DNA of 64,000 bases from Mastigamoeba balamuthi (GCA_902651635.1 CACRSC010000061.1:132076-196075), one strand, 5' to 3'; shown: positions 41,933 through 54,373, counted from the stretch's first letter. Notes: generated from the sequence alone by a model not told the origin. A program made the numbers and translations.

Positions 41933-43229
41933 CGTGCTAGTCTGCTACTCTGCTGGCTGCTGGGGCCTCGCGATCTGCTCCTGCTTGTTGCTGTTGCTGT
42001 TGTTGTTGCTGCTGCTGCTGCTGTGGAGGAAGGTGCTCTGCCCCAGGGTCTGCTGGCTGTGGTGGCTGTGGTGGTTGTGGCCGCACACGCAGGGGTGGGA
42101 GTGAAAGAGTGCGTTGTGGTGAGAAAGGGGGACGGGGGACGGGGGACGAGGGCTACGGCGGTGCGGCCACTGCGAGGGCGCCGGTGCAGCCGGTGCAGGG
42201 CGCCGCCTGGGCGAGCCAGAGGGGGCAAGGGGAGGGGCGCAGGCGGAGAAGAGCTCACCAAAGCGACGGCGTGCTACAGAGTGATGTAACGCCGTGACGT
42301 TGCTCCCCACCCGCGCTTTTCGCCGCTGCCCCCCGATTTCTCTCTTGCGCCCCTTGGCCCCCCAAGCGCCGCCAGCCCCGCAGCCCCGCGCGCCCCCCGC
42401 GCTGCGAAACATCGCGGAAACCACAACAGAGCGGGAAACAACGGGGAATTGCCGCCGCCGTTCCCGCACTCTTCCGCGATACCTCCGCGGCCCTCCCATT
42501 CGCCCCTTGCCCCCTGGGCAGCGGCAGCAGGCGGCGGTGGCCCCGCAGAACAGCCACGATAGAGCCGGCGCAGCCCTGCCGCGGACGACGCCCCGTCACA
42601 GCCCACAGGCCTCTGAGCAGCGCCCCCTGTGGCCTCCCGCCATCCCGCCCAACGGCCCAACGGCCCAGCGGCCCAGCGGCCACGGCCAGTGCCCTCGCTG
42701 CTCCCGCCGCCTGCGCCTTGGGTGGCTGCCAGTGGGGCCACAGTGGCTGAGGGCTGGCTGGCTGGCTGGCTGGCTGGGTGTGTGGCAGCCCCGCGGCACA
42801 CGAGGGCGCTGCTTGTGCCAGCCACCAGTGCGGCTGCGTGGGCGGCTGCCCGTGGGCCTGGCCGCGGCTGTGGGCGGGGTCTCTGCCGCGGGGGAGCGCT
42901 GCTTGTGCGGTGTGTGAGCTGCGCCCCTCTGCGCCGCTGCAGCAAAGGCCTCTGCCACAGCCTCTGCCTCTGCAGCGCGGCGCAGGCTCCCCTGCTCCCT
43001 CGCACCCGCTTCCTCTGCTGCGGCTGCGTGGCGCTGCAGCGCAGTGGGGGTCCTTGGCAGGCGGGGGCGCTGCGCTGCGTGGCTGCGTGGCTGCCAACGG
43101 ACCGACGATCTCAGTGACGTGTCTCCCTCGCCTTGTTGTTGTTGTTGTTTCATTTCTGCTTGTTTGCTCTGTTGCGCCGCTGCCGCTGCTGCTGCTGCCC
43201 CTCATCCCGTCTACCCCGCCGCACCCCCC
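41933..43229. promoter_or_regulatory. Divergent spacer, transhydrogenase and aminopeptidase
   Basis: 1.3 kb between two divergent genes. Contains CAG/CTG-type runs (about 41990-42030), a (GGCT)n run at about 42747-42772, and a TGACGT core at 42295. Long open frames here follow from low stop-codon frequency. An upstream non-coding exon cannot be excluded. No gene seen. Confidence 0.45.
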
Positions 43230-46200
43230 ATGCCCCCTGCTGCCCCCTCCCTCCATCTCCTCCTCTCCCTCCTCCTCCTCCTCGCCGCTGTCCCCGCCCT
43301 CCCCGCCCCTGCCCCTGCCCCTGCGGCCCCCGGCTCCTGCGCAGCAGCGGTCCCTCGCGCCAGCGCCCTCGTCGCCCCCGAGAGCCTCTGCGCCGCCCCG
43401 CCCCCCGACGCCCTGCTGCCCCAGGAGACGCAGGAGACGCAGGAGACCCCGCCCGGGGAGGAGCGGGAGGGGCTGCTGCGGCTGGGGGTGCGGCCCACGC
43501 GGTACCGCCTGCGGCTGGCGCCCGACCTGCGGGCCATGGCTCTGCGGGGCAGCGCGGCCATCGACCTCGTCGTCGAGCGCCCCGCGCGCTCCCTCGTCCT
43601 CAACGCCCTCGGCCTCGCCATCGCCTCGGCCTCTCTCGCCCCCTCGGCTGCAGGCGCTGCAGGCGCTGCCCCGCTGGCCGCCCGGCGCGTGGCCTGCGAC
43701 GCGGGGCGGGGCACCTGCGAGCTGCGCTTCGGGGGGCTGGTGCCCCGGGGCCCCGCCACCCTCGCCCTCGCCTTCAGCGGCCCCCTGGGCGGCGGCATGG
43801 CAGGCCTCTACAGGACCACCTCGGGGCCCGCGGCGGCCGCCGTCACGCAGCTCGAGCCCTGCGACGCCCGGCGCGTCTTCCCCGCTGGGACGAGCCCGCC
43901 GCCAAGGCCTCGTTCGCCCTCACGCTCGTCGCCGACAGCGCCCTCGTCGCCCTCAGCAACATGCCCGTCGCCAGCGCCGTGCCCGCCGGCCCCGGCCTCG
44001 TCGCCGTCAGCTTCGCAGAGACCCCGCGCATGAGCACCTACCTCGTCGCCCTGGCCCTCGGCGCCTTTGACCACCTCGAGGCCCGCTCCCGCGAGGGCGT
44101 CGCCGTCCGCGTCTACACCCAGCCCGGCAAGAGCTCCCTCGGCAAGTTCGCCCTCGACATCGCCAGTGCGCCCTCCTCCTCCCCCCTCTCCTCCGCCCCT
44201 CGCCAACGCCCCGCCCCGTGCCTGCTGGCAGCGTGGGGGCTCAGCTACTTTGGCGAGTTCTTTGGCGTCGCGTACCCGCTGCCCAAGTGCGACCTCCTCG
44301 CCGTCGCCGACTTCAGCTACGGCGCCATGGAGAACTGGGGCCTCATCACCTTCCGCGAGACCGCCCTCCTCATCGACGCAGACAAGAGCTCCGTCGCTGC
44401 CCGCCAGCGAGTCGCCGAGGTCGTCGCCCACGAGCGTACGCCCGCAGCCCCGCGCCACAGCGCCACCGCGCTGACATTGGGTGGGCCCCGCAGTGGCGCA
44501 CCAGTGGTTCGGGAACCTCGTGACGATGGAGTGGTGGTCAGACCTCTGGCTCAACGAGGGCTTCGCCACGTTCATCGGCACCTTCGCTGTCGACAAGATG
44601 TTCCCCCAGTGGCACGTCTGGCCCTCGTTCGTGGCCGACGGCGTCCTCCGCGCCCTGTCGCTCGACTCGCTCGAGAGCACCCACGCCGTCGAGGTCCCCG
44701 TGCGCTCGGCCCTCGAGGTCGGAGAGATCTTCGACGCGATATCCTACAGCAAGGGCGCCTCCCTCATCCGCATGCTCGCCGCCCACCTGGGCGAGGATGC
44801 GCTCAGAGCGGGCCTTCACACTTACCTGACGCGCCATGCCTACAACAACACTGTCACCAATGTGCGTGCGCGTCGTCTTGATTCTTCCTCTCTCCCCCCC
44901 CCCTTCCCCCCACTCTGACCGACTGCTGCCCGGTCGCGCGCTCAAACAACAGGACCTGTGGCAAGCACTGTCAGAGGCATCGGGCGCCAACGTCCGTGAG
45001 CTCATGTCCAATTGGACCAGCACACCAGGCTATCCCGTCGTCTTCGTCTCGCGCAAGTCCCCCACAGAGATTGTCCTCTCTCAGAAGAGGTTCTCTGCCG
45101 AGACGGGCACCATGGATTCGCAGCAGAAGTGGTGGATCCCACTGAGGATAGTCAGCAACAGCCAGGACTTGAACAAGACCATCGAGTTCACGTCCGCCAA
45201 CTATTCGATACACCACAAGGGCGGCCCCTTTTGGCTCAAGGCAAACGCCGGCCAGTATGGAGTGTTCCGCGTTGCTTACGATGCCGAGCTTCTCGGCCCC
45301 CTGTGGTAAGTGGCGCGGCAGCACAATGGGAGCAGCCCAACTCACCCGGCTTTTCTGCTCCACGATGCAGCGAGGCCGTTCGGGCCAAGGAGATTCCTGC
45401 GGTGGACAGGCTCGGCGTGCAGTCAGACGCCTTCTCACTGGCCCGGGCCGGGCTGATGAAGACGTCGCAGGCGCTGTCCCTCTCAATGATGTACACAGAA
45501 GAGGATGATCCAATAGTTTGGACAGACCTTGCCAACCAATACTGTACTGAACAGCAACATACATTCACCCTATTCTCAAGCTATTCCGCAAAGCCGCACT
45601 TCTCAGGGCGTGGCAGCACGAGCCTTGCTATTCGCACATGCAGACCGTCTCCCGCGATCTCTTCACTCCCATCGCCACCTCTCTGGGCTGGGAGCTGACG
45701 AAGTCAGATGGTACCAATCAATCACGCGCATTCCCCACTGACCAAAACGCACAACAGCTGACCTGGTGGTGAAACTGCGGTCCACTGTACTCAACATTCT
45801 ACTGCTGGCAAATGACGAAGCTGTCCGCGCTCAAGCCTTGCGTTGCTGGGAGGATGCTCTCGCAGACCCATCGAGCCTGTCCTCAGACAGAAGGGAGCTC
45901 GTCTATGCAGCAGCAGCTAGATTTGGCGGCAATGCTTCATTAGAGAAACTCAAGACTGTATACCGATCGCACGATTTGCAGGAGGCAAAGGTTGCTGTCC
46001 TCAACTCGATTGGCCACACACCAAATGCCGATACCGCTTGCCAAATTCTGGTACCTTTCCTTCCACTTTCCCTTAGAGAAACTCATCACAGAGCAGAACT
46101 GGGCAGCTCACGATGGAGAGGTTCGTGCACAAGACTTTATTTTTGTGGTTAGCAGTGTTGCATCCGAATGGCCAGGTTCATACAGTTCTTATGAGACCGA

Positions 46201-46601
46201 ACATTCACTCATCCATGCTTTTTCACAGAGGTTGCGTGGCATTTCTTGAAGGATAACTGGAGCTGGATGAATGCAACATTCTTCCAAAGCCAGCAACTTC
46301 TTTCACAAATTGGTATTTGCATCACACAACACTTGACTCTCCGACACTGAGCCCTGCACACAGTTCGTGCATCAACAATCAATTTATATTCCCATCTGCT
46401 ACTCGATGATGCCCAGGCCTTCTTCAAGCAAACGACGATTCCTGGAGCTCAAAAAACAATACTTCAAACACTTGAGCATATCAGTAAGTCACTGCTTTCA
46501 CTCTGGCATGTTATTCACGGTTTTCAACAGGAGTCAATCTGAATTGGATAGACCGTGATCGTACTGATGCCATGACCTGGCTATCTGAAAGGCAGCACTA
46601 A
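43230..46601 (+). CDS. M1-family zinc aminopeptidase, one apparent frameshift
   Basis: Removes N-terminal residues from peptides; probably secreted or lysosomal, since it opens with MPPAAPSLHLLLSLLLLLAAVPALP. The N-domain begins LRLGVRPTRYRLRLAPDL. QLEPCDARRVFP and WDEPAAKASFALTL, normally continuous, lie in different frames: one base is missing near 43884, with no room for an intron. GAMENWGLITFRE is the exopeptidase motif. The zinc site HELAHQWFGN spans an intron (about 44438-44492), and the second Glu follows in WLNEGFATF. The C-terminal helical domain continues through small exons to SERQH and TAA 46599-46601, including AVRAQALRCWEDAL, VAWHFLKDNWSWMN and AQAFFKQTTIPGAQKTILQTLEHIS. One intron near 46050 is only about 26 nt. 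GC falls steeply across the gene. The stop overlaps an AATAAA signal at 46600. Confidence 0.85.
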
Positions 46602-46605
46602 TAAA
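46600..46605 (+). promoter_or_regulatory. Polyadenylation signal AATAAA overlapping the stop codon
   Basis: TAATAAA joins the aminopeptidase stop (46599-46601) to a canonical AATAAA. The following 240 bp are AT-rich with T-runs, a normal 3' end environment. Confidence 0.45.
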
Positions 46606-46843
46606 ATTGTTCATCTCAGCAATTCATCTTTTTTGTATATTAAATTGCCAACAAACAAGGATGAATATCAAATAGCAGTACTGATAGCAAATGTATAAAT
46701 AAGTAGATGAAGTCCTGGGAAGGTTTGGGTGTTTCTCTTCTTGCACTTCAAGACAACATTTAAAGGTCGTTCAAGGGCTTTTTTTGACTCTGTATTGCTG
46801 GACTTTGTATTAGAAAGATATTTCTTTATTATGTTTTACTACT

Positions 46844-46844
46844 N
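46844..46844. other. Single N at an assembly join
   Basis: One unknown base separates AT-rich DNA behind the aminopeptidase from GC-rich coding DNA of the ankyrin gene, whose frame runs straight into the N without a stop. This looks like a contig join of unknown true size. Confidence 0.85.
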
Positions 46845-49800
46845 TTCTCGTTGTCGACCTCGTCGACCTGCGCCCCCTTGATGGCGCATAGGCGCGAGAG
46901 CACTCCCACGGGGTCGGTCCTGCGAGGGCGGAGCGGTGAGCGAGGCCATCAGTGTTGAGTTTGTGCCGCCGGCGAGGGTGAGAGCGCTGCTGACTTGGCC
47001 GTGGAGCGCATGCCCCGGAGCTTGGCGAACGTGTAGTGCATCGGCGTGCGCCCGTACGTGTCCTTGGCGTTGACGTCGCTGTTTGCTGCGATCAGCGCCC
47101 TCTGCGAGTGGTATCTCATGAGAAAGGGCGAGTGGGGGTGAAAACACTATGAAGCAGTCGCAGGCGCACCCCGACGGTCCACGCGTTGTTGGCAGAGTCG
47201 GTGGACTCGTTGGCCGCGATGTGCAGCGGCGTCCTCCGAAGCGCGTCCGCCGCGTTTGGGTCCGCGCCGTTGGCGAGCAGCAGCGCCACAGCGCCCTGAC
47301 ATGCCTCGGCAGCGTAGTGCAGGCTGTGTCCCAGTGTGAGTTGTGCTCCCTGTCGTTCCCCCAGAGGGTGGTGCTCACGGCGTGCGGCCCCCATTGTCGC
47401 GAGAAGCGATCACCGCCGAGAGGATGTGTGCGCTCTTGGCGGCCTGCACTATGGCAAACACTGTGCCCGTGAGCCCCATGGCCGCAGCCAGGATCAGTGG
47501 TGTCGCCCCCGTGCTGTCCACGGCCGTCAACGAGGACCCCTTGCCCACCAGATGCTCCGCCAGCCACGCGTTCTTCTGGCGCAGCGCGAGGTGCAGCGGC
47601 CTGGGCGAGGCAGTGTGTGAGCAGAGGCCGGGAGAGAGCCTCTGGAGCCGTACGTTCTCTCGAACGTGTCGGTAGCTGCCATCGATTCCGCGTCGATCAG
47701 TTTGTCGACGAAGAACTGCCCCTCAGCCTGCGAGCAATGGGGACGGCCTGTCAGCGAGAATCGTGGGAAGACAGGGCATCCGAAAGACGAACCCCGCATT
47801 TGCCCTCGGCGGCGAGGTGGAGGGCCGTGTAGTGCAGCGCGGTGTTGTTAGGGTACTTCTTCCTGTCCTCGTACTCTGCGGGACGCCGCTCTGGTGAAAC
47901 GCACAAGGGACGCAGTGAGAAACCAGTGCACGGGAACGAGGGCTACCAGGGGGCAGATCGATCGAGTCCAGCAGGCAGGTCTGGACGTCCAGAGGCTGCA
48001 CTGTCTTCTCTCCGTTGGCCTGTTGCGCCAGCCTGGGGCACACTATCCGCAGAAACGTGTCGAGGGACGCTGCATAGTGCCTGTGTGCGCACATCATGGG
48101 CCGTTGGTTGGCCTGGCCGGTGGGGCACGAGGGAAGGCGGGGGCGAACCCCATCGAGGACGAGGAGGCACAGAGCCTCTTGACCAGGCGCAGGAAGGGCG
48201 TGAGCCCCGCCTTGTCCATCTGGACAGAGCAGCGAGCGACCTCCTCCCTCCTGCAGGTGAGGGAGCATGCGAGTCAGGGTGGTGACACCGTTCGCACTTG
48301 GCAGAGACTGCAGCACAGTGCGGTGATGTCGAGGGCCTGGAGAAGCTCGATGTTCTCGTCGCTACAGACGTCCGCGACAAAATGCAGTGCGTTCTCCTCT
48401 CCCTCGCCACCCAGCGACGTCGCGCCGCTCTCAATCAGTACTCTGTATCGCAGGGCAGTCGCTTGGATTGAGTCTGCGCAGACGATCCTCTCCCCGGCGC
48501 ACCTGAGGGCCGACGTGTAGCGCGCACTGAGCGCAAGCTGCAGCGCAGTCTTGCCTCCGATGCTGCAGTTAGTGTTCGCGCCGCCGTGCACTAGTGCCGC
48601 TATGGTCTCGACGGGCTTGCGATCCCTAATTGCCACTGCTAGCAGAGGGTGGTCCTCTGTCTTGTTGTCGGCGACCGCCTCGGGGACGGTCGTGTTGGGG
48701 TTGGCCCCGCTGTCGAGCAGCGCCTTGACGACCTCGAGCGGCATCGATTGCTGCACCGCCCGCGCAAGCACCGTTACACCCCCGACGACCTCACCGGGAC
48801 GAGCCCCGCGCCCGGCCAGCAGGCGGATCAGCGCCACACGCCGAGCCCCCGCCGCGCTGGCAGCCTCGGCCTTGTATGTCGCGGTGAGCTGCACGCTGTA
48901 GTAGAGGCAGTAGCCGGAGCCGGAGTTGTAGTCGGGGTCGGGGGCCAAAATGACCGTCTGGATCAGTGGACCCACGTCGGCCTTGGCGCCCTGATCGCAC
49001 AGCAGCCCGATCAACGCCTTGGCCTCTTCGATGGCAGTCTCGTAGGCCGCGAAGTTTCTGTCTGTCCACGCCCTGATGATGGCAGTGTAGGTTCTATCCA
49101 TGGCGACTGCTACCGCAAGCGTCAGCACTGCCTGGCCCGCGTGTCCCACGTTGGGGTCTGCCCCTCGCCTGAGCAGCTCCGCGACGATGTCCTTGGGCGC
49201 CTTTGCGCTCACCGCGAGGAACAAAGGGGTCCCGTGATCCGACTGCGCATTGATGTCGGCGCCGTTGTCGAGCAGCAGTCCGAGGAGCGTCATGGCATTG
49301 GCGGTGTCGTTGCTCCGCTGACACGTCACGAGGTGGTGCAGAGGGCCCCGCCTGGCAGACAGCGCCGGTCAATAGATGGTTTGATGGGGACGTGAGCAGA
49401 ATATACGCGAACCGGGAGGTGTCGGCCCTGTTGACGTCGGCCTTCTTCTGTACGACGAGGAACGTCGCCTGCCTGACGTCAGCCTGCGTGAGCGGCGAGT
49501 GCGTCATGGCCCTTGCGAGCATCGTGAGGCCATCCGAGTCGCAGAAGTTGACGTCGATGCCCTGCTGGTCCAGCAGATACTCGGCGCAGGCCATGTGGCC
49601 CTTCTTCAGCGCGATGCCCAGCGGCGTGATCTTCCACATGTTGTCCGTGTTGTAGTCGGCTCCCAGCGACACGAGCAGCCGCAGGCACTGCAGCCACCCG
49701 TACGCCGCTGCGTAGTGGCACACGCTGTTCTCGGACGAGTCGATCGCGTCGACATCAGCACCGAGCTTCAGCAGCAGGCTTGCCAGCCGGGCGTCGCCGT

Positions 49801-52800
49801 TCCTCACCGCTACGATCAGCGGGCTTGGGGGGTGGAGGAAGTCTTATCGTTGGCGCAGAGGCTTGCAACGCGTGGAACTGCGTACGTTTTCTTGGTCTGG
49901 TCGCGGACGTCGACTTCGAGGTGCGCCCCGTCGACGAGGAACCTCACGATGTCGAGGGAGCAAGAGTCGCCGGTCATCGCTGCGGCGTGCAGCAGCGAGA
50001 GCTTCCCCGTAGCCCTGGCGTTCGAGAGGGCTCCTGCTGCGAGCAGCGCCTTGAGGGAGTCCAGATGCCCTCCCAGAACTGCAAAGTGCGACGCTGCGCG
50101 CGCACGAGAAGGGACGGTGAGTCTCCTTTGTCGGTTTATCCTCGCGTACCGCAGTAGCCGTCGGTGTCCTTGGCTCGCAGGGCCTGGCCCAAAGAGCACA
50201 GCATCGCGAGGTCCTCCTTTTTCTCGATCTGCGACTCTGGCTTCCTCCCCCTCTTCCTCCTCTTGGCCTGGGGTTCTTCCTTCCCAGGCTGCTCCTCTTC
50301 CTGCACCTGCGGTGGCGGTGCTTCCGCCTCCTTGCTCGCGGCATCCTCCTCTCCTGCCGCAGCCTGCTCGTGCTCCTCAGCGTTGGCCATCGGAGCGTCT
50401 TCTGCGGCCTCCTTCTCCGCAGCGGCGTCGGAGGGCTTCTCTGCGACAGCTGCCGCCTGCTCCTGGGATTTCTGTGCCTCTGCCTGCTTGGCGGCCTCTG
50501 CCTCGTCGCGTTCCTCTTGCTCCATTGCCTCCTTGATCTCCTTGTCCCTCTTCCTCTGTGGTCTCTCGCCTTTAAGTGCACGAGACGTCGAGTGTGGGGT
50601 GGTGCGCGCACGAGGTAGGCGATAATCATCTCCACGTTGGCTGTGCGGCCGCATGAGGCGGCGATCATCAGGGGCGTCTGCTTGTTGACGTCGCCGCACA
50701 GCACGTCGACCCTGTTGTCCAGCAGGAACTTGAGGGGGCCAGTGCCCTCACACGCGGCCGCGTAGTGCACCGGCCTGCGCCCTGCCGCGTCTGCCACGTT
50801 GAACTCGGGGACGACGGCCAGCAGCGTCTTGAGGCACTTGGAGTTGGGGTTGATGCACGCAAAGTGGATGGGCGTCAGGCCGTCCTCGGTCACCTTCTTC
50901 GTCACCGACATGTTGCGGAGGGGCCTGTGCGTGATGTCCGCGCCAGCCAGCGCCTCCTCGTGCAGCGCGTTGAAGCCGAAGCTGGAGAGGTCCCCGTGGC
51001 GCTCCTTGAGCAGCGCCAGCACACGCGCCGCCCGCTGGTTGCGCCCGAACTGCACCGCGACGATGAAGTGGTCCGCGAGCTCGCGCAGGGCGTTGACGTT
51101 GGACGACAGCAGCGCGTCGAGCGACTCGGCAGACACCTTGTCGCTCCTGAGCGCCGTCTCGCGCGCCGCGGCCATCGCGTCCTCTGTGCTTGTGCTGTAG
51201 CACGCAGAGTCGGCACCGAACGCGTTGTTGCCTTCGCGGCCACCGCGGGCAGTCATGAGCGCGCGGATTGGGTGGCCGAACGTGTACTTGGAGTGCTTGC
51301 CGGTGTCCGTCATGAAGTCATCCGAGAGGACCGCGATGCCCGAGCGCCGCGACACGCATGGTGGGTTGCAGAGCAGCCTGGTGTCCCAACCCCGATCAAT
51401 TGTGTGGTGAAAACAAGCACAAGGTTGTTCATGCTCACTTGATCGCCTCGATGTTGTTCGACAGGAGCGCACAGACCAGCGGAGTTGTGTTCCTGTCGCA
51501 GCTGATCGGCATGTCCAGAGAAAACACCTCGCGATTCTAGATGCGCGTTGGTAGAATCCGTGAGTAAGGGAGGGGACAGCGGCGGCAGCAGAAAGAGATT
51601 AAGAGGGAATGAATCGAACCTGTGCTAGGGCTTTGAGAAGCGCCATGTCCCCTGTGGCTACTGCGCGGTGCACCTCCCTGGCGTTGCAGATGGCGCAGCA
51701 CGTCAGGTTGGGCTTGGGCGAGCGCCCCTCCTCGGCCTCGTTCTCGAGGACCAGAGGCATGGCGGGCCTGGGGGCCCTTTCGGGGTTCTTCCTTTTGCCC
51801 ATCCGCAGCGACAGCCTCAGCTTGCGCTCCCTCTCAGGGTCGAACGTCCTCGCCGCCTTCACCCTCTGATAGCACGTCGTCGGTTAATCAAATTGCGGGT
51901 CGGGTATCGAATAAGAACCGGAACTCTCGCTCGAGGAGCTGCAGCCTTCCTCGCACGCTTCTTTGGTTTCTCTGGTGAGGGGTCGCCCTCCGGACGCTCC
52001 TCGGCGCCCTCGCCCTTGGGCGCTGAGCGCCTGCGCTTGCGGCCAGTGCCCGCTGCCTTGGGCTTCTCGTCGCCGTCGTCGTCGCTGGCTGCCCTCTGGC
52101 CACGTGGCTGTGGCCCCGAGCCCCCGAAGTCAGAGTCACTCTCGTCGTCGTCGCACCCGCCGTCCGAGCCCTCCGACTCCTCCGAGTCGCTGGGGCTGGC
52201 GGGCTCGTCCGGCCCGCGGATGTCCTCGTGCGCGCGCTCGTAGAGCACGGCCTTCCTGACGCGCTCCGCGTCTGCCGCGCTGACGGCCCACGCGTCGCCC
52301 TGCCGCTGCGTCTCGAATTTCGCGATCACCGCGCCGATGTTGATCGTGTCCTCGCCGCCCTCGCGGTACAGCAGCGCCTGGGGCGCCGGCGGCTGCTGCC
52401 CGCGAGGCACCGCGCGCGCCCTGCCGCGCTGGGGGGCGCGCTCGAGCCACGTGACGCGCGTCGGGCCGTCGTCCGAGCCCGGGGCCACCGAGTCGCGCGC
52501 AACGGCAGCGAAGAACAGCTCGTCCTCGTCCTCGCCGCACCGCACAGCGAGCAAGTCGCCGGCGGACCACGCCAGAGACTCGAATTTTGCCTGCAGATCA
52601 AACGCTTCAATTCGATTCCTGGAATCTCGAAATTGAAGCCGGCGGCGGCTTGCGAGGGCGGGGAGGGAACCTTGAGGGTGAGGGTGGGGGCGCGGGTCAG
52701 CGGGTGGTGGCGGGCGTTCCTGCTGTCGCGCGGGAGGGCCTCGGGGTTGGCAGCGGCGTCGCTGGTGGGGTCCGGCGGCAGCGGCGGCGTGCTGGCCTCG

Positions 52801-52835
52801 GGGAGCTCTGCTGCGGCTGCCTCTGCGTGCGACAT
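46845..52835 (-). CDS. Long ankyrin-repeat nuclear protein, C-terminus cut by the join (partial)
   Basis: Starts at ATG 52835 (MSHAEAAAAELPEAS); exon 1 ends at 52671. Next comes AKFESLAWSAGDLLAVRCGEDEDELFFAAVARD, TRVTWLER and INIGAVIAKFE, which suggests a small SH3-like barrel I cannot assign. An acidic Ser/Asp region and a basic KRKK-rich stretch follow (nuclear signal). Ankyrin repeats start at AREVHRAVATGDMALLKALAQ and continue to the join, with more than fifteen repeats: EDGLTPIHFACINPNSKCLKTLL, AGRRPVHYAAACEGTGPLKFLL, NSVCHYAAAYGWLQCLRLLVSLGADYNTDNMWKITPLGIALKKGHMACAEYLL. A Glu/Ala/Gln-rich insert (about 50200-50560) splits the array. The repeats resemble, from memory, ankyrin arrays of PARP-type proteins such as nematode PME-5; a PARP domain, if any, would lie beyond the join. 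Many exons, all with short introns. Confidence 0.7.
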
Positions 52836-53203
52836 TGGCGTTGCTGGTGGTTGTGGGGCTGTTGCGTGGGCTGGCTGGAATTGAGGGGCCTCACAGGGCT
52901 TCACACGGTGTGGAAAAATTGTGACGGACAGCTGCATGCCCCTTTTTCTAGAAAACGGTTATTGATGTCATCAATGATGTAAATGAGAAAAAAACGATGG
53001 GAGGGGAATAACGATCGAGTTTTTCCGCAATTGATCAACAATTTTTGGATTGCGATCTCTGTGCGCTACACAAACTAAAGCCACAATTGTAATCGGAGCA
53101 CAAAGACGCTCGCAGGGGGTTGCAGGACTACGCCACGCCGTTCAAGGGAGTGTTGCTGCTGTCTGTCTGCACGAGCCTGTTGCTTGTTGTCTGTTGCTGG
53201 GGC
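52836..53203. promoter_or_regulatory. Spacer upstream of the ankyrin gene
   Basis: Contains a distinctly AT-rich block (about 52915-53095) inside GC-rich flanks, as expected for a promoter of the minus-strand ankyrin gene. GATGTCATCAATGATGTAAA near 52963-52982 is partly symmetrical. No gene seen. Confidence 0.4.
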
Positions 53204-54373
53204 TCAGTGCTTATGCTCGTCCTCCATCGGCGCTGCCTCAAACGACGGGTTGCGGGGGATCTCGCCCTCGCTGAGGAACGTGACGGCCTCCTCACCGATG
53301 CGCAGGCAGTTGGCCTTGAGGTCCACCACGCACTGCACGACGGGGGAGGCGCCGGATGTCAGTCAGCAGCCGGGAAGAGTGAGATGGTCTCGGACGGTGT
53401 AGCGCTTGAGGATGTCGAGGCCCAGCAGGAAGTCGAGGTGGGCGCCCTCGACGATGGTGAACGCGCACGGGAGGACCGAGTTGCCGATCTTGAACGGCGC
53501 GCAGTGCACGCGGCCGACGATCTTGGCCTCGCCGACGCCGCGCGCGAGGCCGTGGTACCGCCTGTCGATCAGCCTCGTGATCCCGCACTTGTCCGCAAAC
53601 GCCGCGGACATGATAGACGTCTCAGCCCCCGTGTCTGTCGCCGCGTTGCGAATTAATTTGTTTTAAACCCCGAATTTCATATTGAAATGAAACGTGATCC
53701 AGAGGCAATTGAATTGGGGGAACGCACCGACCATGGCGAGGAGGGGCTCGTTGTTGACAGTGCAGCGGACAAAGAGCATCGGGACGCGGACGAGCATCTC
53801 GGGGTTGTTCTCGAGCGCGTACTCGTAGTTGTCCTGCACGTTGGTCTCCCTGATGACGTCGGCCAGCATCTGCTGCGCCTCCACGTCAAACGGGTTCTCC
53901 TCGATCCGCCGGATGAGCTCCAGCCTCCTCGCGTTGGCCTGCGCCTCGGGGCTGCTGAAGAACCGCTGCAGCCCCTGCGCCAGCATCTGGCTGCTCACCG
54001 GCTGCTCCGGCTGCTGCTGCGGCGCGTTTGCAGCGGCTCTTGCCGGGGTCCCCGGAACGAGTCCCGGCAGCGGCAAGCTTGCGAAGACGTCCCGCAGCGC
54101 CTCGGGCGTCACCGCGGCGGGCGGCGGCGCCACGCGCGGGGGCAGCGCCTGGGTGACCTCGAGGGCGTCGCCGTCGGCCAGCCCCGCCGACGCCAGCGTG
54201 GCGCCCGACGGCTGCAGCACGCGCCCGCGACACGTCACCGCCACGTCACCGGCGGCGTCCGAGTCGACGCCGAGCTCGGCGGCCACGATCGCCAGCAGGT
54301 CTGCGACGGAGGTGTCGGCGGCGAAGTCGAAGGGCTGCGGCGCGCGGCCCGGCAGGGAGACGACGAGCTTCAT
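53204..54373 (-). CDS. ddi1: Ddi1-type ubiquitin-like aspartyl protease
   Basis: Shuttle protein and protease acting on ubiquitylated clients of the proteasome. Three exons (54373-53728, 53634-53396, 53332-53204) give 337 residues. The N-terminal ubiquitin-like domain is MKLVVSLPGRAPQPFDFAADTSVADLLAIVAAELG. The helical Ddi domain includes QGLQRFFSSPEAQANARRLELIRRIEENPFDVEAQQMLADVIRETNVQDNYEYALENNPE. The protease domain has the active-site DTGAETSIMS; the D codon is split by intron 1. RRYHGLARGVGEAKIVGRVH and LDFLLGLDILKRY are also family features. No C-terminal UBA is present, as in several protists and in human DDI2. This is a cellular gene, not a retroelement remnant: it has introns and full Ddi1 architecture. 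Confidence 0.95.

Noticed and set aside
51600-51625. B-box-like GGTTCGATTC on the minus strand
   Set aside because: It sits at a splice donor in the ankyrin gene, with no A box, D-arm or acceptor stem nearby.
53396-53640. Retropepsin-like DTGA protease motif
   Set aside because: It belongs to an intact Ddi1 gene with UBL and helical domains and spliced exons, so it is a host gene and not a retroelement.
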